Shown piece after piece: positions 9,949 to 17,683 of a stretch of 64,000 bases of DNA. The notes under the pieces were generated by a model. It saw only the letters and a program-made list of their open reading frames with translations, ran no database searches and had not been told where the DNA came from. This stretch comes from CAWJAP01 sp963834365 (GTDB lineage: Bacteria > Acidobacteriota > Vicinamibacteria > Vicinamibacterales > Vicinamibacteraceae): contig CAWIBS010000032.1 in the NCBI GenBank assembly GCA_963834365.1, positions 503,125 through 567,124 on the forward strand. The letters run 5' to 3'. Made by a program: the position numbers and the translations under genes. The stretch's first letter is position 1. The number at the start of each line of letters is the position of its first letter.

Positions 9949-10010
9949 TGGTCCGTGGATGATCAGCACCCTCGCCGGACGAGATCCCGGCGCTGAACCA
10001 CGGAGGAGCC

Positions 10011-10214
10011 ATGCGCGGAAACCCTGAAACGGAGCGACTGGAGACCGATCGTGCCGTCGACCGCCGAGGCAGCGATGGGTCACAGGCAGATGGGGCTTGT
10101 CGCCCCTCCGACCAGACGTTCGCGCCGCCGAGCGAAGTGCCCGAGGAGGCCGCTCTGGCCCTTGCCGTCGGCGCGATGGTGGATGAAGGCGCGCCGGCTG
10201 GAACCGCCCCCTGA
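10011..10214 (+). CDS. Small acidic hypothetical protein (67 aa)
   Basis: A 67-residue ORF with a very good ribosome-binding site (CACGGAGGAGCC-ATG) and a plausible -10 element 60 bases upstream that is phased with operator site A. The product is hydrophilic at the N-terminus (NPETERLETDRAVDRR) with a short Ala-rich helix (EEAALALAVGAMVDEG). It has no recognised domain. Its reality rests on the RBS and promoter, not on homology. Confidence 0.4.
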   Translation: MRGNPETERLETDRAVDRRGSDGSQADGACRPSDQTFAPPSEVPEEAALALAVGAMVDEGAPAGTAP

Positions 10215-10329
10215 ATTCGGCGGGCTCGCGCGCAACGAGTGACGCACCGCCTCGGACCTCGGAGTCGCGACAGCCATGGCCGCATGACTCGACCGCCGCT
10301 CCAGGCCTCCCCTATTGCGAAGCGCCTCC

Positions 10330-10740
10330 CTAGTCCGGCTCCCTGAGCGCTTGATAATCGCGCAATTGGGGCATGCCATCGACGACGCTGCTGTGTTCGA
10401 CGCTGGCGTCACGAGCGTCAGTGCTGGCGCGCATTGCCGCCACTGTCGCGTCGCGGGCATGTTCGGCAGTGAGCCGGGCCGTCTGCATGGAGTTGCGCAA
10501 GTCCTCCCGGTCGTGCCGGATCTGTTCGAGCGCCTCGCCACGCTGCTCGCGCTCGTCGCGGGCTTCCTCGGCGCATCGTCGGAGCTGTTCGGCTTCATGC
10601 CGCGCAGATTCGGCTGCGACGCGATGTTCGTCCGTGGTGCTGGGCTGCTGTTCGTCGTTCTCACGCCGGGCTGTCGTTGTCTCGCCGATGCGGTCGGCTT
10701 CCAGGCGCGTGTGCTCGGCTGCGCTGTTGTCGCTCACCAT
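10330..10740 (-). CDS. Small coiled-coil protein (paralogue B)
   Basis: A 136-residue, highly charged helical protein related to paralogues A and C: VAAESARHEAEQLRRCAEEA, REQRGEALEQIRHDREDLRN and AEHARDATVAAMRASTDARD align with their central regions. The C-terminal tail is diverged (VEHSSVVDGMPQLRDYQ in place of LEHMKVVEDMRR). No membrane or export signal is seen. The ATG at 10740 is preceded by GCGAGCGTCAGTC, nearly the same leader as paralogue A. A TGTTCA-type palindrome lies 111 bases upstream. Function unknown. Confidence 0.65.
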   Translation of the reverse strand: MVSDNSAAEHTRLEADRIGETTTARRENDEQQPSTTDEHRVAAESARHEAEQLRRCAEEARDEREQRGEALEQIRHDREDLRNSMQTARLTAEHARDATVAAMRASTDARDASVEHSSVVDGMPQLRDYQALREPD

Positions 10741-10824
10741 GACTGACGCTCGCTGCCGCGGGACCACGTGTCGCGGGAGACATCCCCCACCGATCTGTTG
10801 ACGAGGATCGTGCGGCGCCCTCCA

Positions 10825-10866
10825 GCATGCGGGTCCGCGCCGAACGAAGCTGTTCCAAAGTGCACA
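10825..10866 (-). promoter_or_regulatory. TGTTCA operator site J (weaker promoter)
   Basis: Palindrome TGTTCCAAAGTGCACA at 10851-10866 (half-sites TGTTCC and TGTGCA, the same pair as site F). Twenty bases downstream on the minus strand is GCATGC, a poor -10. It faces coiled-coil paralogue B. Confidence 0.4.
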
Positions 10867-10951
10867 TGGTCGACGGTCCGGGTCAGCGATTGTGGGGCTC
10901 TTGAAATGCGCGCCTCGTCGCACGCCGGCATTCGCGGATCGAGAATCGCGG

Positions 10952-11980
10952 TCATCGGCTCGCCTCGAGGCGCTGTTTCGTCTGCAACAGGGATCTCGTC
11001 AGGCCGGCTCGGGCCCGGCGCTGCACGATGGGTCGCGAGAGTGAGCCGAGCAGGCCCCCGAGTCGACCCACCCGACAGCGGTTCAGATACAGCCAGTAGA
11101 AATCCGCCCCCTCACTCCTCGAATCCGGAATCAGCGCGTTGATCGCAACCGATCCCTCCAGATAGTGGCTGGCGTAGATCTGCGTGGTCACGATCATCAC
11201 GTCTCCTCTGCCCCCAGCCGTGTAGAGACTGACGTGATTCAGGCTGATGATGGGTTTGAATCCGAAGGCTTCCTTGGACCAGTAGTAGAAATCCTCCGTG
11301 TTGGCAGCCACGCCGGTCGGGTAGCGCCGGAGATAATCCCGGAAGTCGGGCGTGTGATCGAGCAGCGACGGCGTCGCGTCGAGAAGTGCGATGGTCTCCG
11401 TCGTGAGTCGTAGGGGCGCCTCCTGATCGTGGTACTGCACGAGCCGATCCCTGCCACCGGCCCGGTACTCGGTGAGATGGGCGAACAGGATCGTCTTGTA
11501 GAGCGCGGTGGCATCCCTGGCGGCCGTCGACGGCTCCCAGTTCACCTCCGTGTTGAAGCGGCGGATGTCACCCGCGGCCAACTGCACGTCGCAGGCGCCG
11601 ACGCGGCACGTGCGCAGTGCGTCGATGTCACCGGCGTCCAACGTCAGCGCGTCGAGATCACCCAACTGCGGCGGCTCGCTGAATTTCCCGATCTGGAGCA
11701 CGAAGGGGCTCGTGCGAAATCCCTCCAGTGTCTTGAACTGGTTGACAAAGCGCGCCAGCGCGCCTCCGCGAATACGCACGCCGCCGACGGTCGTCATCTC
11801 GCGCTTCATCGTCGCCGGCAGGTTCTTGACGACAGGTCGCCCCTCGTTGAGCGTCGACAGCTCCGTGTCAGACAAGTGGAGCTGTGTTCGGAGGAAGGCT
11901 TGAAGATTCGCCGTGTCGACTTGGCGGGCCGCGCTTGGCAGGAGGGTCGCAACCAAGAGCAGTACCAGGAGCACACTCAT
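10952..11980 (-). CDS. Exported hypothetical protein (~342 aa)
   Basis: An unrecognised protein with a clean signal peptide (MSVLLVLLLVATLLPSAARQ) when started at ATG 11980. The mature part holds LSTLNEGRPVVKNLPATMKR, DATALYKTILFAHLTEYRAG and EDFYYWSKEAFGFKPIISLN, a well-mixed globular sequence, so it is clearly a real gene. It resembles a family of Acidobacteriota proteins of unknown function that I cannot name. An upstream in-frame ATG at 12139 has a very strong Shine-Dalgarno (AAGGAGGACC), but that start would put operator site B inside the coding region and bury the signal peptide. I therefore prefer 11980, with modest certainty. Confidence 0.7.
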   Translation of the reverse strand: MSVLLVLLLVATLLPSAARQVDTANLQAFLRTQLHLSDTELSTLNEGRPVVKNLPATMKREMTTVGGVRIRGGALARFVNQFKTLEGFRTSPFVLQIGKFSEPPQLGDLDALTLDAGDIDALRTCRVGACDVQLAAGDIRRFNTEVNWEPSTAARDATALYKTILFAHLTEYRAGGRDRLVQYHDQEAPLRLTTETIALLDATPSLLDHTPDFRDYLRRYPTGVAANTEDFYYWSKEAFGFKPIISLNHVSLYTAGGRGDVMIVTTQIYASHYLEGSVAINALIPDSRSEGADFYWLYLNRCRVGRLGGLLGSLSRPIVQRRARAGLTRSLLQTKQRLEASR

Positions 11981-12077
11981 CACGGAACGCGCACCGTAGC
12001 AGCCTGCCCCGGACTTCCGGGTTGTGGGCCCTGGCGTTGGGCCTCCTCCATTGCTGACGGTGCCCACCAGAGCTGGC

Positions 12078-12119
12078 TGTTCACAACCGAACAGACGCCC
12101 ATCTCTGACATCGTCTAGC
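12078..12119. promoter_or_regulatory. TGTTCA operator site B
   Basis: Near-perfect palindrome TGTTCACAACCGAACA (12078-12093). On the plus strand TCTAGC begins exactly 20 bases later (12114). On the minus strand the same spacing gives TCAGCA, a poor -10, toward the exported protein. The direction is therefore ambiguous. Confidence 0.5.
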
Positions 12120-12366
12120 GTGACTGATCGACGACGCATCCGCCGGTCCTCCTTCGCAAAGGCCGGCAGCGGCGCCGAAGCTGCGCCAGGCGCCTCACGT
12201 TCGCAGACGACGTTCCCCGGTTGCTGATGTCGCGGTCGAAGCCGGTGACCCGCGACATGATCGCCCAGGTCGGCCGATTATGAGGCCAACGGCTCCAGAC
12301 CGTGTGGCTCCCGGTTGAACAGGTGGCCGCAGAACGGACATCCGTTCCAGGCCGAGAAAACGAACC

Positions 12367-13615
12367 ATGATGGATAGTGTGTTGACCCTCCTCTTGGCCG
12401 GGGGCAAGGGCACCAGGCTCGAGCCCCTGACCAGGGACCGCGCGAAGCCCGCCGTCCCATTCGGGGGGATGTATCGCATCATCGACTTCGCGCTGTCCAA
12501 TTGCCTGAACAGCCGGCAGATGCGGATCCTGGTGCTGACCCAGTACAAGTCCCTCAGCCTGGAGGCCATGTCAGCCCAGGCTGGGGCCGGTTCTTCCACC
12601 CCGAGTTCGGCCAATGGCTCGCGATCGGCTCCCCCCAGCAGCGTGTCAGCGAGGACTGGTATCTGGGAACGGCGAACGCCGTGTTCCAGAACATCTACTC
12701 GATCGAGAAGTCGGGGGCGGAGTACGTCCTCGTCCTGGCCGCGGACCACGTGTACAAGATGGACTACCGCCCGATGCTCGAATTCCACCGCGACAGCGGC
12801 GGAGCCGTGACGGTCGGGACGCTCCGCGTCCCCGTCGCCGAGGCCGCCGGGCAGTTCGGCGTCGTCGAGGTGGACGCCGGCCTCACTGGTGGTGAACTTC
12901 GAGGAGAAGCCGGAGCGGCCGGCTTGTCTCCCTGGGGACGAAGCGCACTGCCTGGCGTCGATGGGGATCTACGTGTTCACCGCCGCTTTCCTGATCGACG
13001 AGTTGCGGCGGAGCGCCGCCGAGGCCGACCCCAGCCACGACTTCGGCCAGCACTTCCTCCCGAAGATCATCGGCCGAGAGCCGGTCCGGGCGTTCACCTT
13101 CTCCGGCCGGGGGACTGGCGCGCCGGCGTATTGGCGGGACGTGGGAACGGTGGATGCCTACTTCCGGGCGAACATGGACCTGTTGGCCGACGCCCCCGAC
13201 CTGGATCTGTACGACAAGGCCTGGCCGATCTACAGCTTCCACCCCAGCTTCCCACCTCCCCGAGTGGCCGTCGCCCCCGAGTCACCGCGGCCGGCGGTCT
13301 GCGGGGCCCCGGCACAACATCATCGCGAACGGCACGGTCGCCGATGGCTGGCTCCGGGGGGCGGTCGTCGGGTTCGATTGCCGGATCGCCGCGCACGCGG
13401 TCGTGGAAGACAGCATCCTGTTCGATGGGGCCTGCGTCGGCCGTGGGGCGGAGGTTCGTCGCGCGATCCTCGACGAGGGGGTGCAGGTCCGTCCGGGGGC
13501 GCGGATCGGCTTTGATCCTGATGAGGACCGGAGGCAGGGCTTCGTCGTGAGCCAGGGCGGCATCACCTGCGTGCCGACGGACACCGTCGTCGAGGCTGCG
13601 TCGAAGAGCGCTTGA
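12367..13615 (+). pseudogene. glgC: Glucose-1-phosphate adenylyltransferase, three frame breaks
   Basis: Pieces in three frames reconstruct an ADP-glucose pyrophosphorylase (about 415 residues). The N-terminal nucleotide-binding loop LLAGGKGTRLEPLTRDRAKP is followed by PFGGMYRIIDFALSNCLNS. After a lost base near 12563 come GWGRFFHPEFGQWLAIG and LAADHVYKMDYRPMLEFH. After an extra base near 12888 come NFEEKPERP and LASMGIYVF. After another near 13290 comes the left-handed beta-helix end DSILFDGACVGRGAEVRRAI. The enzyme makes ADP-glucose for glycogen. Three lesions in 1.2 kb favour a decaying copy, although assembly error cannot be excluded. The 260-base stretch after it holds no recognisable gene. 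Confidence 0.8.
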
Positions 13616-13879
13616 ACGTTGAAGACGCGACCGAGGGATGAATTGGCAACCCGCTGAGGCTGGACGGCGTGGCCTCACCGCGCGCGGTCTTACGGGTCGG
13701 TATCGCCTGACGACAGCCGAGAATCGAGCCTTGACGAGTATGGCGTCCGCCACTCGGTCTCGCGCGCTGGAGGCGCTCGAGCGGGCCCTGGCAGCGCCCG
13801 CTCGGAGACAGCGGTTCGGCGTGTTCCAACGGCTCGTGCCCGTGCACATCGTAATGCCGCCGTTGGCGCTGCTACGGTC

Positions 13880-13963
13880 TCAAGCGCGACGTCGGTAATA
13901 GAATCCGCCGCCACCAAGGAGCAGCAGCGCAACGACGATGATGAGCAGAGTGTTCGTGTCCAT
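13880..13963 (-). CDS. 27-residue membrane peptide
   Basis: A very short gene with a good ribosome-binding site (AGGAGAGAACA-ATG). The product is one membrane helix, LLIIVVALLLLGGGGFYYRR, with a Gly-rich end and an Arg cap. Such single-helix stress peptides (DUF3309-like in style) are common in soil bacteria and are usually missed. It is divergent from coiled-coil paralogue C, with a TGTTCA operator facing each way. Confidence 0.6.
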   Translation of the reverse strand: MDTNTLLIIVVALLLLGGGGFYYRRRA

Positions 13964-14065
13964 TGTTCTCTCCTGAATCTGCCTGATGAGCACTGCGGGC
14001 CTTCCGGCGTTCTGTCGGAGCTTCCGAATGCGGCAGAGTGCCAGACGGGCGTGATGGTGTGCGCA

Positions 14066-14107
14066 GCCTACTTCGGATGAGGAAGGCTGTCTGTTCACTT
14101 CCGCACT
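14066..14107 (-). promoter_or_regulatory. TGTTCA operator site C
   Basis: On the minus strand AGTGCGGAAGTGAACA (14107-14092): one strong and one weak half-site. Exactly 20 bases later is GTAGGC (14071-14066). It faces the 27-residue membrane peptide. Confidence 0.5.
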
Positions 14108-14164
14108 CCTCCGGGTCCAGCGTCAGCGCTTCAACAATGCATGGGCAGGCGCGGTCGATCTCGC

Positions 14165-14206
14165 TGTCCGTTTGGGGACATCGCTCGGACGGCGCGTCTG
14201 GTACGC
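14165..14206 (+). promoter_or_regulatory. TGTTCA operator site D
   Basis: Palindrome TGTCCGTTTGGGGACA (14165-14180), followed after exactly 20 bases by GTACGC (14201). It lies 58 bases before the ATG of coiled-coil paralogue C. Confidence 0.6.
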
Positions 14207-14237
14207 TGCCCCTAGATTTGACGACCAGGAGATTGAC

Positions 14238-14648
14238 ATGAACGCATCGAACGACGCGCATGCGCGCACGACGGCCGACGCCCGTGAAAGTGTCGAGCAG
14301 GACCGTAGGTATGCAGAAGAACGCGGCATGTCGGGAGAGGCTGCCAGGAATGAGGCGGAACAGTTCAGGCGACTGGCGGAAGAGGCGCGTGAAGTCCGCG
14401 ACCACCATCGCGAGGCGCTCGAAACCATTCGACAGGAGCGAGAGCGGCTACGGGAGACCGCTGAGACGGCGCGCGCCGCCAGCGAGGAGGCTCGAGGTGC
14501 GGCCGAGGCTGCGCGTCAGGCGGTGGTGGAGGCCGTGCGCGTCACTGCCGATGCCTTGACTGGCACGCTCGAACACATGAAGGTCGTGGAAGACATGCGG
14601 CGGACCCTCCGTCACATCACGGACGTGAACAAGCTCGTGTCCCATTGA
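14238..14648 (+). CDS. Small coiled-coil protein (paralogue C)
   Basis: A 136-residue charged coiled-coil protein with SD AGGAG before the ATG at 14238. The centre (EAARNEAEQFRRLAEEAREV, HHREALETIRQERERLRETA) and the tail (LTGTLEHMKVVEDMRRTLRH) align with paralogues A and B. There is no export signal. It is transcribed from operator site D and is followed 138 bases later by the AI-2E transporter gene, probably in one transcript. Function unknown. Confidence 0.7.
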   Translation: MNASNDAHARTTADARESVEQDRRYAEERGMSGEAARNEAEQFRRLAEEAREVRDHHREALETIRQERERLRETAETARAASEEARGAAEAARQAVVEAVRVTADALTGTLEHMKVVEDMRRTLRHITDVNKLVSH

Positions 14649-14683
14649 TCCCGGAAAATCACCTGAGTCGATGACTCACGGGA
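14649..14683. terminator. Possible hairpin after paralogue C
   Basis: TCCCG (14649-14653) pairs with CGGGA (14679-14683) around an inner dyad TGAGTC-GAT-GACTCA (14664-14678). No T-tract follows, so it could be an attenuating hairpin or a protein site rather than a terminator. Confidence 0.3.
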
Positions 14684-14786
14684 CATTGACGCGAGGCCCG
14701 GGATGGCCGCGTGAAGCGCGGAGACGCCCCATCGTCTCAGCGATCGATCCCGTAAGCATTCCAGTCGAAGGGTCGGGTTGCGCTCC

Positions 14787-16613
14787 ATGGATGAGACGTC
14801 GCACGCAGTGAAACCGTGGGTGACGTTCGCCGGGTGTGTGCTCGTCATTGTCGTCCTGTACTGGGCGCAGGCCGTGCTCGTGCCGATCGCACTGGCCATC
14901 CTGCTCACGTTCGTCCTGACGCCTCCTGTCAGCTGGCTCGAGCGATGGATCGGCCGCGTCCCGGCCGTTCTCGTGGCGGTCACGCTGGTGTTCGTCGTCG
15001 TCGGACTCGCGGGCTGGGGGCTGGCGCGGCAGATGGATCGCCTCGCCCAGGACCTGCCGCGTTACCGCGTGAACATCCTCGCGAAGATCGCGGACGTGCG
15101 CGGCGCAGGGAAGGGCGGGTCGGTCGAGCGGCTGCAGGAGACGATCGAAGACATCAAGACCGACCTGGGAAAATCGGCGACGCCCACGGGAACGGCCTCG
15201 CGGCCGATGGTGGTGACCTCTGAGCCCGTCGCGGGCTTCTCGGGCTTCACGTGGCTCGGTCCCATCGTGGGCCCGTTGGGAACGGCCGGGCTCGTGATGG
15301 CGCTCGTGATCTTCATGCTGCTCGAACGCCGGGATCTCCGCGACCGGCTGCTCCGGCTGTTCGGCCACGGCCAGCTGACCATCACGACCAAGGCGTTCGA
15401 CGAGGCGGGAAACCGTGTCAGCCGGCAGTTGTTGATGCAGTCCCTGGTCAATTCCCTCTACGGCATCGCCGCCGGCCTCGGGCTCTACCTCCTCGGCGTG
15501 CCTTACCCCTTGGTGTGGGCCGCGCTCGGGGCGGCGCTCCGCTTCATCCCGTATGTCGGACCCGTGCTCGGTGCCGGCGCGCCAATCCTGGTCAGCCTGG
15601 CCGCCCTCCAAGGCTGGGCCGGTCCACTCTGGGTCGTCGGGTTGTTCGTGGCGCTCGAGCTGTTCACGAACCTCGTGCTCGAGACAGTGCTGTATGCCGG
15701 GGCGGCGGGAGTTTCCCAGGTCGCGCTGCTCGTGTCCCTGGCGTTCTGGACATGGCTGTGGGGCCCGCTCGGCCTGCTCATGGCCACACCGCTGACCGTC
15801 TGCCTGGTCGTGCTCGGCAAGCACGTGCCGGGTCTCGAGTTCGTCGGGACGCTGATGGCCGACACGCCCGCGCTCGCCCCCGAGTACGGTTACTACCAGC
15901 GCCTGCTGGCCCGCGATCAGAGCGAGGCGGCCGATCTCATCGAGCGTTACATCGAGACCGAGCCGCCGCGCTCGGTCTACGACGCCCTCCTGCTGCCTGC
16001 GCTCAACTACGCCGAGCGCGACCGCCTGGAGCAGCGGCTGACGCCGGAGGAAGAGACGGCCGTCATCGATGCAACGCGAGAGCTGCTCTCGGACGCAGCG
16101 GAAACGATCCGGCGCCAGCAGCCGGAGCCACCCGCACCGCCAGTGGACGCATCCCTTCCCGGACCGCGCGAACCGCTGCGCGTCCTGGGCTACGCGGCCA
16201 ACGGCATCGCCGACGAGCTCGCGCTCGCGATGCTCGCCCACGTGCTGGACGATCTGCCAATCGTCGTCGAGGTGACCACAGCGCGCATGCCGGCCTCGGA
16301 AGTCGTGTCGCTCGTGCAAGCGCGCGGCGTCTCGGTCGTCTGCCTCGCCGATCTGCCGCCCAGCCCGCCTTCGAAGACGCGCTACCTCGTCAAGAGGTTG
16401 CGCGCCGCGTTGCCCGAGGTGCGAATCCTGGTCGGGCGCTGGGGGCCGCCGGCGCTGGCCGACGAGAGCACGCAAGTGCTGCGGGATGCCGGCGCGACGC
16501 TCGTCGCTGCGACGCTGGCGGAGACCCGGACATACCTGGCCGGGCTCGTGGGGATCCCGCGGCTCCCGGCTCCCGAGCCAGCCGGCGTGCATGACGTGCA
16601 GGCCGCGGTCTGA
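14787..16613 (+). CDS. AI-2E family transporter with C-terminal cytosolic domain
   Basis: A 608-residue membrane protein of the AI-2E/PerM family. The N-terminus has two close helices (FAGCVLVIVVLYWAQAVLVP, ALAILLTFVLTPPVSWLERW), then a soluble loop and the pore-type region (GTAGLVMALVIFMLLERRDL, PLVWAALGAALRFIPYVGPV, GPLGLLMATPLTVCLVVLGK). Family members are usually 330-390 residues. Here a ~230-residue extension follows. Its last part (LRVLGYAANGIADELALAML, VVEVTTARMPASEVVSLVQA, LRDAGATLVAATLAETRTYL) has the alternating beta/alpha pattern of a cobalamin-binding-like or Rossmann-type domain without the His of true B12 domains. Substrate unknown; efflux is likely. The start is ATG 14787. Confidence 0.85.
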   Translation: MDETSHAVKPWVTFAGCVLVIVVLYWAQAVLVPIALAILLTFVLTPPVSWLERWIGRVPAVLVAVTLVFVVVGLAGWGLARQMDRLAQDLPRYRVNILAKIADVRGAGKGGSVERLQETIEDIKTDLGKSATPTGTASRPMVVTSEPVAGFSGFTWLGPIVGPLGTAGLVMALVIFMLLERRDLRDRLLRLFGHGQLTITTKAFDEAGNRVSRQLLMQSLVNSLYGIAAGLGLYLLGVPYPLVWAALGAALRFIPYVGPVLGAGAPILVSLAALQGWAGPLWVVGLFVALELFTNLVLETVLYAGAAGVSQVALLVSLAFWTWLWGPLGLLMATPLTVCLVVLGKHVPGLEFVGTLMADTPALAPEYGYYQRLLARDQSEAADLIERYIETEPPRSVYDALLLPALNYAERDRLEQRLTPEEETAVIDATRELLSDAAETIRRQQPEPPAPPVDASLPGPREPLRVLGYAANGIADELALAMLAHVLDDLPIVVEVTTARMPASEVVSLVQARGVSVVCLADLPPSPPSKTRYLVKRLRAALPEVRILVGRWGPPALADESTQVLRDAGATLVAATLAETRTYLAGLVGIPRLPAPEPAGVHDVQAAV

Positions 16614-16646
16614 CGTGCGCGGCACGCAACAGCGGGGCGGCGGCAC

Positions 16647-16799
16647 TCACAGCGCCGGTCGTCGACGGCCGAAGAGACCGCTCAGGAACAACACGACGGC
16701 GATGAGTAGCAGGACGTGAACCAGCGCGCCAGCGCTGTAGCCGCTCCCCAGTCCAAGCAGCCACAGGATCAGGAAGATGATGGCGATGGTATTCAACAT
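16647..16799 (-). CDS. lmo0937-like small membrane protein
   Basis: A 50-residue protein with two membrane helices (IAIIFLILWLLGLGSGYSAG, VHVLLLIAVVLFLSGLF) and a basic C-terminus (GRRRPAL). It matches the lmo0937 family of small stress-linked membrane proteins. There is a strong Shine-Dalgarno (AAGGAGCAGCC-ATG). Operator site E lies upstream with the conserved 20-base spacing to GTAGTG. It converges on the AI-2E gene. Confidence 0.8.
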   Translation of the reverse strand: MLNTIAIIFLILWLLGLGSGYSAGALVHVLLLIAVVLFLSGLFGRRRPAL

Positions 16800-16858
16800 G
16801 GCTGCTCCTTCGGACCGCGCAACGTCCGACGCGTCGTTCCCCGCGCGGTGAGCGCCAA

Positions 16859-16900
16859 CACTACACTCGCGGCGACGACGCGGCTGTCCACAACCGGACA
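16859..16900 (-). promoter_or_regulatory. TGTTCA operator site E
   Basis: On the minus strand TGTCCGGTTGTGGACA (16900-16885), then exactly 20 bases, then GTAGTG (16864-16859). It faces the lmo0937-like gene. Confidence 0.6.
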
Positions 16901-16980
16901 TCGCGTGATTTCCGCGCCTGTCCCTGTGTTCCGGCACCCGTGCGCACGCGCGGCTGCGATGCCAGCACGCTCGCAAATGC

Positions 16981-17022
16981 TGTGCAATTCGGAACAGACG
17001 CCCCCCGGACGCCGCGCTTACC
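16981..17022 (+). promoter_or_regulatory. TGTTCA operator site F
   Basis: TGTGCAATTCGGAACA (16981-16996), then exactly 20 bases, then CTTACC (17017). It lies 56 bases before the pseudo-receiver start. Sites E and F form a back-to-back pair in one intergenic region. Confidence 0.55.
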
Positions 17023-17077
17023 ATCCGCACAGTTCCTCGAGCCCATCGAGTTGGTGGTTGGTGCTCGACTGGAAAGG

Positions 17078-17683
17078 ATGGGCGTCGTGACATCTCGGAG
17101 TGTGCGGCCGCCGCCGGGCGCCGGCAAGGGCTCGACTCAACGAGGAGCGGCGTCATTCAGCGTGCCGTTCACGGGCGACGGTCCTGCCGTGTTCGAGCGC
17201 ACCCGCGTTCTGCTGGTTGACGGCGACGCCGACTCGCTCGAGATGTACCGCATGATGTTGACTCGCGCAGGCTTCGACGTCGACACGGCGGTCGACGGCG
17301 TCGACGCCGTCGCGCGGCTCGGCGTGCGGGTGCCCGCCGTCATCGCTCTGGAGGTCGCGCTGAGAGGCGAGGTCTCGGGCTACGACCTGTGCCGCCGCGT
17401 GCGCACGCACTCCGACACACACGCCGTGCCCCTCGTTGCCGTTACAGCGGGCGCCTTTGCCTCGGATGCGGCGAAGGCGACGGCAGCAGGCTGCAACGTG
17501 GTGCTCACCAAGCCCTGTCTCCCCAGCGCGCTCGTCAGCGAAGTGCAACGCCTGCTCCACCTCACGACCTCGGCATCACCTGCGGCAGACGCCCCCGTGC
17601 TCTCCCGGGTTTCCGCGACGGCGGCTTCTATTGTGGATAGCTGTGTCGCGCACGCGGAGCTCAGCCCCGCTGCTCTTCGATGA
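17078..17683 (+). CDS. Atypical response-regulator receiver protein
   Basis: About 201 residues, with a receiver fold at residues ~42-158. The acidic pocket reads LLVDGDAD (second Asp replaced by Gly). The phospho-acceptor position reads VIALEVAL, with Glu where LDL would carry Asp. The switch Thr (VAVTAGAF) and the Lys-Pro (VLTKPC) are kept. The protein is therefore probably not phosphorylated, and the Glu may mimic phospho-Asp. No output domain is seen: the C-terminus is a short Ala/Ser-rich tail. The start is ATG 17078 or GTG 17087; GGAAAGG is better spaced for the latter. It overlaps the convergent desaturase gene by 23 bases. Confidence 0.75.
   Translation: MGVVTSRSVRPPPGAGKGSTQRGAASFSVPFTGDGPAVFERTRVLLVDGDADSLEMYRMMLTRAGFDVDTAVDGVDAVARLGVRVPAVIALEVALRGEVSGYDLCRRVRTHSDTHAVPLVAVTAGAFASDAAKATAAGCNVVLTKPCLPSALVSEVQRLLHLTTSASPAADAPVLSRVSATAASIVDSCVAHAELSPAALR

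Noticed and set aside
12139..12139. Start of the exported hypothetical protein at ATG 12139 with a strong Shine-Dalgarno
   Set aside because: It would place operator site B inside the coding region and bury the signal peptide behind 53 residues; kept only as an alternative.
12310..12345. Another TGTTCA-type site near CCCGGTTGAACAGG
   Set aside because: Only one half-site is good and no -10-like hexamer lies 20 bases away on either strand.
12278..12360. Minus-strand fragment ending CPFCGHLFN
   Set aside because: It looks like a zinc-binding protein tail, but the frame has no credible start and overlaps glgC; too short to call a gene remnant with confidence.
13638..13898. 86-codon plus-strand ORF after glgC
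   Set aside because: No ribosome-binding site, Arg-rich composition and no recognisable feature.
14676..16646. A 656-codon minus-strand frame opposite the AI-2E transporter
   Set aside because: No membrane segments or motifs, heavily Arg/Glu/His-biased; a shadow of the transporter gene.
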